A stretch of DNA of 64,000 bases, from assembly GCA_050084985.1 (NCBI GenBank), contig JBITNC010000001.1, forward strand, positions 20,956,001 to 21,020,000. Reading direction: 5' to 3'. Of this stretch, positions 58,316 through 64,000 are shown piece after piece. Within the stretch, counting starts at the first letter, position 1, and each line of letters begins with the position of its first letter. The translations under genes were made by a program, and so were the position numbers. Source of the stretch: Nageia nagi. Taxonomy: Eukaryota; Pinophyta. The notes under the pieces were generated by a model. It saw only the letters and a program-made list of their open reading frames with translations. It ran no database searches and had not been told where the DNA came from.

Positions 58316-59999
58316 CATAAAACATGAAAAATATAGAAGAATACAAAAGACTTGAGTTTTGTTTGATAAGATACACATAAAATCAATTTTATAAATAAAT
58401 ACAAAAAATTACAAGGCACAAATATATATGTATAATATAGAATAATACAAGCTCACAAACTACATAAGAATACAAGGTCATAGACTATGGAAGAATATAA
58501 GATCATAGACTATAAAAGAATACCTACTTGCACCTCATAACACCGCATCTCCCCTCATCTAACCTTACCTCCATTTGATGACCTCTTCTTACCTAACTTG
58601 GTAGGTTTTACCTATCTAATCTCACCTCACCTCATCTCTTCTTGTATCACCTTACAAAATATCCTTTTCTCTCCTCTAACATCTCAATCATCAAATTCAA
58701 AAACTTGAAATGTCAAAACTATTATAAGTGCCTGCCTAAACCCTATGCATGTGCCTTTTTTATATTTTTTATTTTCATAAAAAGGTAGTTAAAATTTGCC
58801 TCATTATGTTTGTTATCACATAAAATTTATTTATGGATTTAAATAAATATATTTGCTTGCACTAATACACACCTAGAATATTTAATGCAATGATATCAAT
58901 GCTTATCTTGAATATGGTTATAATGTTAATGTTTATTTTGAATATATGGTAGTCTTGAATATCATTCTATATTATGGGCTAACCCTATTTATGTAGGTAC
59001 ATATTTAACTAGGAAGGAGGTCATATTATTATATATATAAATAGGGATCTAATAGTAAGTCCACATCAAGGAGATACATGATCCCATATCTAGTTTTAGT
59101 GGTGGCAATCTTTTAGTTGTCTCTTGATGCCACCATTGAAGGTTGTGGTTTGTGTACTTCCTTATGCGATTTATTCTAACATTGGAAATATATACTCTAT
59201 TTGAAACACCTACATGTAAATAATTAAATTTCTTTGAAAGTAAAGGACATTATAAAGAAGGTGATTGATGCTCCTTATTTTTGCTAAATACACCACCGAC
59301 GCTCCTCCTGTACAATATATAAACCACCTATGGTCCTCTTTTCATGATATTTTAGGTCATAGCTTATAGAGTAGGATTCTTCTACCATACACATATAAAA
59401 TATATCATCATTATTTGATTTTAGGTATGCTTTGTAAGGTAAGTATACAAATCACAATTCTTGATTGGTATTGTCATCTTAATTCTAGAGTGGCTATCTT
59501 CTTCACCTATTTTTTGTGTGGTCTAAATTGCTATCCATAGCTTGAAAAAAATATTTTAGGTTTTGTAATTATTTATTTATTTGAATTTCTCAATATATTT
59601 GTAAACAATATTTTTAGGGGGTGTTTTAAAATCACCTTATGAAAACCATCACTTAGATATAAAAATGAGATGATTAAAAATTGCCTCCATAAAACTACCT
59701 CAAATTTCCCATCCCCATAGTCCTTTTTTTTTATCTAGTGAATAGTGTAATTAGAATATATAGAATAATACTAAATTGATAAATCACATGGCTAAGATAT
59801 TAGGTATCAATATCCTTCCTTTGAGATTGGACAAAGAAATGTTGGTGAACTTAAGCAAGATGATGAGCATCCTCCTCCCACACATAGTATTGGAACACAT
59901 GCCACAAGATATCCTTTGGATATAGCTCATCCACATAATGATTTAAAGCCTATAGCTCCTTTGGATCTTGATAATATCCCACCTTTGTGTTCTAGTAGG
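58316..59999. other. Unassigned DNA
   Basis: Mostly AT-rich with no family match. One open stretch on the plus strand at about 59800-60002 (EIGQRNVGELKQDDEHPPPT then HSIGTHATRY...PPLCSSR, stop) has protein-like composition but no recognised homologue and no clear Met. Confidence 0.35.
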
Positions 60000-60700
60000 T
60001 AATGTTAGGATCTATCTCATTCATTCAAGCATGTTGCAATCCAATAAGACTAAAGATAGTGATGTGTGCATATGCCCAAACTTGTAGTAGTTTGAAATGA
60101 GAAATGGTGATATTAGACTTTCCCATAATAAAAATATGGTGGAAATCTTGGTATAACTATGCCAATATGCATGTCCCCCATGTAAATATATTCCCCTTAG
60201 TAAAAATCTACTATACTCTCTAGATGAGGTCATAGGGAAAAGTGGAGTTATTCTTGTAATAATATAAGAATGTATCAATGATAGAAGTAACAAGCAACCA
60301 TAAGATTCTACCACATGTATTGAACTAACATGCTATGTATAAATAAGTTTCACTTATCCCAATGATAATCATGCATGCCTACATACCAATATTTTAACTC
60401 TCTAGATGATGCTCTTCCCTCATAGTGATATGATCCACTAGCCTATCATGAATAAGAACATGCAAAATTCGATAAATATTAAGAAGGGTTACTATTGTAT
60501 CATTAGTTGGGAGATGAAATGTATTTGAATATAGCTTCCAACTCTCAATAAGGGCCATCAATAGAGGAATATCAAGTTGAATATGCATGACAATGAAAAA
60601 GTCTTATAGACCCACTCTTTCTAATAATATGTTTTCATTGTTAGAGTAGAATCTAACATCGTGCCCTCTCAAGTGCATCTATATGAGTTAGGCCTTCCCT
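60000..60700 (-). pseudogene. Plant mobile domain (PMD) protein fragment
   Basis: Minus-strand text from about 60650 reads LLERVGL*DFFIVMHIQLD, then LLMALIESWKLYSNTFHLPT and TLLNIYRILHVLIHDRLVDH, matching the aminotransferase-like plant mobile domain (LL.ALVERW...T.TFHLP.GE...TL.DV..IL..PI.G). A further open segment, 60314-60021 (MVESYGCLLLLSLIHSYII, WHSYTKISTIFLLWESL), fits the distal part. PMD sequences occur in host MAIL/MAIN-type genes and inside transposons. Stops and a probable frameshift mark this as a relic. Confidence 0.65.
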
Positions 60701-61700
60701 AATGAGTTTATTTCAAGCCTGAAATGTACATAAAAATTAAACACATTGGTGGATATACAAATTTGAGAATAAACAAAAGCATGCAAGAAAAATGTCAACT
60801 TTTAAAGAAAATAATGTCCAAATCCTTCAACAATCCATTATTTAAAGTAGCATATGTGAGGTGTTAAATATAGAGAAGATAGTCTATGTGTTTCATATAA
60901 ATGTAGCTAAAAATTGAGTAATTTGTATTAAAACCCATTCAAAAATAAGGACACGATTGATATACCACATGGTTTACTAAAAAGGTTTGAAGAATCTCAA
61001 CTATGTGCCCTCATTGATGTTTCAGGGGATATTCCTCTCTCCTTCACATAGGCTCTTCATCTTCTACCACCATGGGACCATAAAAAAAATTTAAGTGGTC
61101 TAAAATGCTTAGCATTACTAAATTCATTGAAAAAATTAGGTATACTCTCACCATATCAGATATAATGCTAACAAATTTTCTCACTATGATAAGGTAAGTT
61201 TCAAACTTAGCCACTAAGTAAGCACAACATGGCAAAATATAAATGATGATTTTTCTTTTCAATTTTTTTTATTTTAAAATGTCAAAACCCTAAGCTTAGG
61301 TAATCCATATCTCCTTTTCAAAATTTTACTTTTTTTACACATGCATATCTCATTTTTATTATGTTAAACATTTTTAAATTATGTTACAAAATGATAATAC
61401 CTTTTTCAAAAATGATTTTTGCTACATTCATAATGTTAGTGCCATTCCTCATTAATATAGAGAAGTATTGAAATCCTTTTTCAATATAAAATTCAATGTT
61501 AGTCATGCAATATCTATCTAGATCTTTTAAAAAATGATGAATGTTAAATGCTATATTTTTACACAAAATATCATCAAGCATGTTCATGCTAACAATTTTT
61601 CAAAATGATTATTTTTTAAAATTTTATGAAATTAAAAGTGTTAGTATCATGCAAATATTACTACCAAGTTGTTTGTGCTATTTAGACTAGAAAATATATC
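60701..61700. other. Unassigned DNA upstream of the PMD fragment
   Basis: Minus-strand open segments exist (61262-61044, 61587-61384) but match no family I recognise. They could be the N-terminal part or 5' region of the PMD relic. Confidence 0.3.
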
Positions 61701-61705
61701 AAATA

Positions 61706-62163
61706 TGTTAGAATTTGTAATGTAATATTGTGTAATATTTCTCTTTAATGTAAATTCACTTAATGCTTAAAGTATCTTTAGATACCTTAAAGCATTAAGG
61801 GAATAATTATAGAAAAGGGAATAAATATAGAAACATCATTAACCTTACCCTTACATTAAAGGGAGGTTAAGGGGTGGGTTTTTTCTTATAAATAAAGAGG
61901 TACGCCTTCTTTCATTGTAATTATACAATTGTAAACCAAGCTTTGCTCTAGGTTTAGGGTTTGAAGAGAGAGGAGAGATTCTATAAGAGAGGTATTTGAG
62001 AATAAGAAGATCGTAGTTAGTGTATGTACTCCCAAGGAGGAAGGAACCACTTTATATCTTATGTTATTTATGATATTGGCTTGTGTTATTGTATTGATGT
62101 TGTAAGTACCTTCTTGAGATCTTGGTAAACTAGAAATTAATTCAGAAAGGGTTAATTTCATCA
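61706..62163 (+). mobile_element. Probable solo LTR related to the element A LTR
   Basis: Begins TGTTAGAATTTG and ends TTCATCA. Shared order with element A LTRs: GTAAATTCACT, the stem-loop, TATAAATA, GATTGTAAGAGAG-like text, AGTGTATGTACTCC, GGAGG.AGGAACCACTT and CTTGTGTTAT. Flanks AAATA (61701-61705) and AAATA (62164-62168) agree perfectly. No PBS or polypurine tract adjoins. An alternative is a 5' LTR whose element was truncated, since a weak TATCAAG lies just downstream. Confidence 0.65.
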
Positions 62164-63200
62164 AAATATCAAGTACTTTCCAACTCAAGGACACTATATA
62201 AATAAAAATTCAACAATACAAATATTTTGTATCGATCTTCAAATGAAATTTATTTCTTATAGTTACATTTGATCTATGCAATTTCTTTTTAAAAGAGTCA
62301 TGGTCTAGCTATGAGCAATTTTGCCAAAATTTTGTAGTTTGTAAGAGACTATATGATTTTAAAGTGAACCCAAAATCAACTTCATAGCTTTGGGGCATTC
62401 TTCAATCCCACTTGCTATGGGGAACCTACAAATTCCAAATACACCATTGGCCACAAAGGTAATGGTCCAAATTCAATGCATCCTATATTTTCCATATTTA
62501 TTATTACACACTTATTCTTTTTAGAAGATGTAATATATACAAATATTAATTTACTTTCTTCCATAGAATAATATTCACTATATTGGAGAGTAGAGCCAAA
62601 AGGCATCATTAATCCTCCAATCAAAAGATGTAACTTTTGTCTTGGTTCCCCCATAAGAAACTTTCTTGGGGAAACCAATACTAAAAGGAGGGAAATAAGA
62701 TACCTATAGAGGGGGAAAATGTAGACACCTAGAAATGATTACTTATTACTTAATACATTATATTTAGATATCTATAAAGAATAAATAACAATATTACATA
62801 AATCAAAATTAATGTGTTATTGAAGTGGTATATCATGTACTAAGTCTAATTCTTTATCATTAATCATGATTTTAATACTTTGAAGACATTGTAACAACTT
62901 AACACATCAAAATTATATAAAATTTATGATTACTATCTTCATGTTTTACCCTCTATCTACAAATTGGTACACTACAGATTGATTAGCCCAGTGTGTAATT
63001 GGCCCATCGATTAGTCCTCCAGCCAACTAATCCATTTTTAGCAATGTTTCTTGAGTGTGATTAGATGTTGTATCCATTATTTTCTTTACTTTATTTTTGC
63101 TTTTCCAATAATGTGAACTAAACTATCATAGTCACCTATGACCTATAGATTGTATTTAGATTTGATTTCAAGCATTGATGTGTAGTTGGAGTGTGTTATT
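62164..63200. other. Unassigned DNA with a possible LTR start
   Basis: AGAGGGGGAAAA followed by TGTAGACACCTAGAAATG at 62729 looks like a polypurine tract and LTR start of the same general type as the solo LTR in LINE G. I found no matching 5' LTR, so this is only suggestive. Confidence 0.35.
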
Positions 63201-63612
63201 TGTTAGGATCCCACATCCTAATATTTTAGTGTTAGTATTAGTTATTTTAATTAAATTGTCAACTTATATTGTAAACTATAATATTATGATTGTAAGGGTG
63301 GGGCCTAATCTTGCATTACTATTAGGGTTAGGCTTAGTATATTATAAATAGGTAGAAGTGTGTGGAGAAAGGCATCTTGAATATTATTTTTCACTTTTGG
63401 AGTTGTAAGGAGGTAGCCCCCTTGAAGTGATCTATTATTCTATTACTATTCAATAAAATCCTATCCTTATATGCTTATTGTTCCTATTTCATGTTCTATT
63501 TATCAGTGCATGCTCTGTTATTTCCACTAGATTAGTTGTCATTTTCTTGTTTCAAATTGATATTCATTACATTTCTATAATATTTACCTTTCATATTTGT
63601 AGCATCATAACA
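63201..63612 (+). mobile_element. 5' LTR of an LTR element running off the right edge
   Basis: 412 bp, TGTTAGGATCCC ... CATAACA, related to the gypsy LTRs (same TTAGGAT...ATCCTAA opening, GGGTTAGG, TATAAATA, GTAAGGAGGTAGCCCCCTTG, ATTCAATAAA). PBS TGGTATCAGAGC at 63615-63626 is a perfect initiator-Met match. The internal region continues beyond 64000 and shows no clear gag start yet. Confidence 0.82.
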
Positions 63613-64000
63613 TTTGGTATCAGAGCTCTTTCTAGGACCATTATGCTATAAGAAAATAATTTTTTTTCTTAGAGGTCTAAGCCAAAAACCTTGTACCAAG
63701 GGTTTTAAAATATCTAGGAGGATCTATTATTTTTGGCTAAGCACACTTGCCCATAAAGCTATGTGTGAAATGAGATGCAAAAAACTCTGCATCAATACCC
63801 AAGCCTCAGATAGGACCCTACATAGAATTGGACTCCACATACTAAAAGGTATATCAAAGATTATCTAGGCTATAAATAGAAACTAGGTAGGAAGTTGTGT
63901 TGATCATCTATAAACTATAGTGCACCAATAAGTGTTACTGGAAAGTTACTTGTCATAGAAGTGATCTCTATAGCCTCTTTCCTTGAAAAAGTTGGATAGG

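Noticed and set aside
59820-60002. Open plus-strand stretch of about 60 codons with Pro/His-rich text
   Set aside because: No Met start, no homologue recognised and short; mentioned only in the description of the surrounding region.
62729-63200. TGTAGACACC-type LTR start preceded by a purine tract
   Set aside because: No matching partner LTR or target duplication was found in the window, so a full element cannot be claimed.
63614-63868. 84-codon plus-strand open frame after the last LTR
   Set aside because: Begins inside the primer-binding site, so it cannot be a natural start, and shows no gag motif.

Overview
This window looks like intergenic DNA from a large plant nuclear genome. It is AT-rich, gene-poor and packed with old nested retrotransposons. 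Nearly every LTR element has a primer-binding site (PBS) matching the 3' end of plant initiator-Met tRNA (TGGTATCAGAGC or close variants). The L1-type LINEs, a degenerate pentatricopeptide-repeat (PPR) locus and a plant-mobile-domain (PMD) fragment all point to a seed plant. The amount of old, unpurged, heavily mutated copies suggests a gymnosperm, but that is inference. I see no intact host gene; every coding stretch is an interrupted relic.

Layout, left to right. At 1-306 is the LTR and PBS of a minus-strand LTR element that runs off the window. A minus-strand LINE (E, 307-3806) follows, then unassigned DNA to 6325. A three-level nest fills 6326-25700: LINE F (minus) is cut by Ty1/copia element B (minus, 6326-21811), and B's 3' LTR is cut by Ty1/copia element A (plus, 7435-16069). 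Copia C (minus, about 25700-29210) abuts the 5' end of LINE F. After unassigned DNA comes LINE G (minus, about 31470-37700), which carries a solo LTR at 33623-34537. Copia D (plus, leader and gag only) follows, split by a small non-autonomous gag-only LTR element (38685-41073, TR-GAG-like).

At 41741-56258 is a short-LTR Ty3/gypsy chromovirus-like element. Its RNase H domain is split exactly by the youngest element here, Ty1/copia E (45460-54309). E has LTRs of about 1.74 kb that differ by roughly 3% by eye, a perfect 5-bp target duplication (ACACT), and one almost continuous polyprotein broken by four stops and one single-base deletion.

To the right, 56300-58320 holds PPR pseudogene fragments, with a striking self-complementary foldback of about 360 bp at 56945-57305. 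A PMD pseudogene fragment (minus, about 60000-60700), a probable solo LTR (61706-62163) and a 5' LTR with PBS of another element entering at 63201 close the window.

No working pathway can be assembled here, because the genes are dead transposon polyproteins. The informative content is structural: target duplications and reading frames that rejoin across insertions, repeated regulatory-looking motifs in LTRs, hairpins kept across LTR copies, and the foldback. Percentages and difference counts are by eye.
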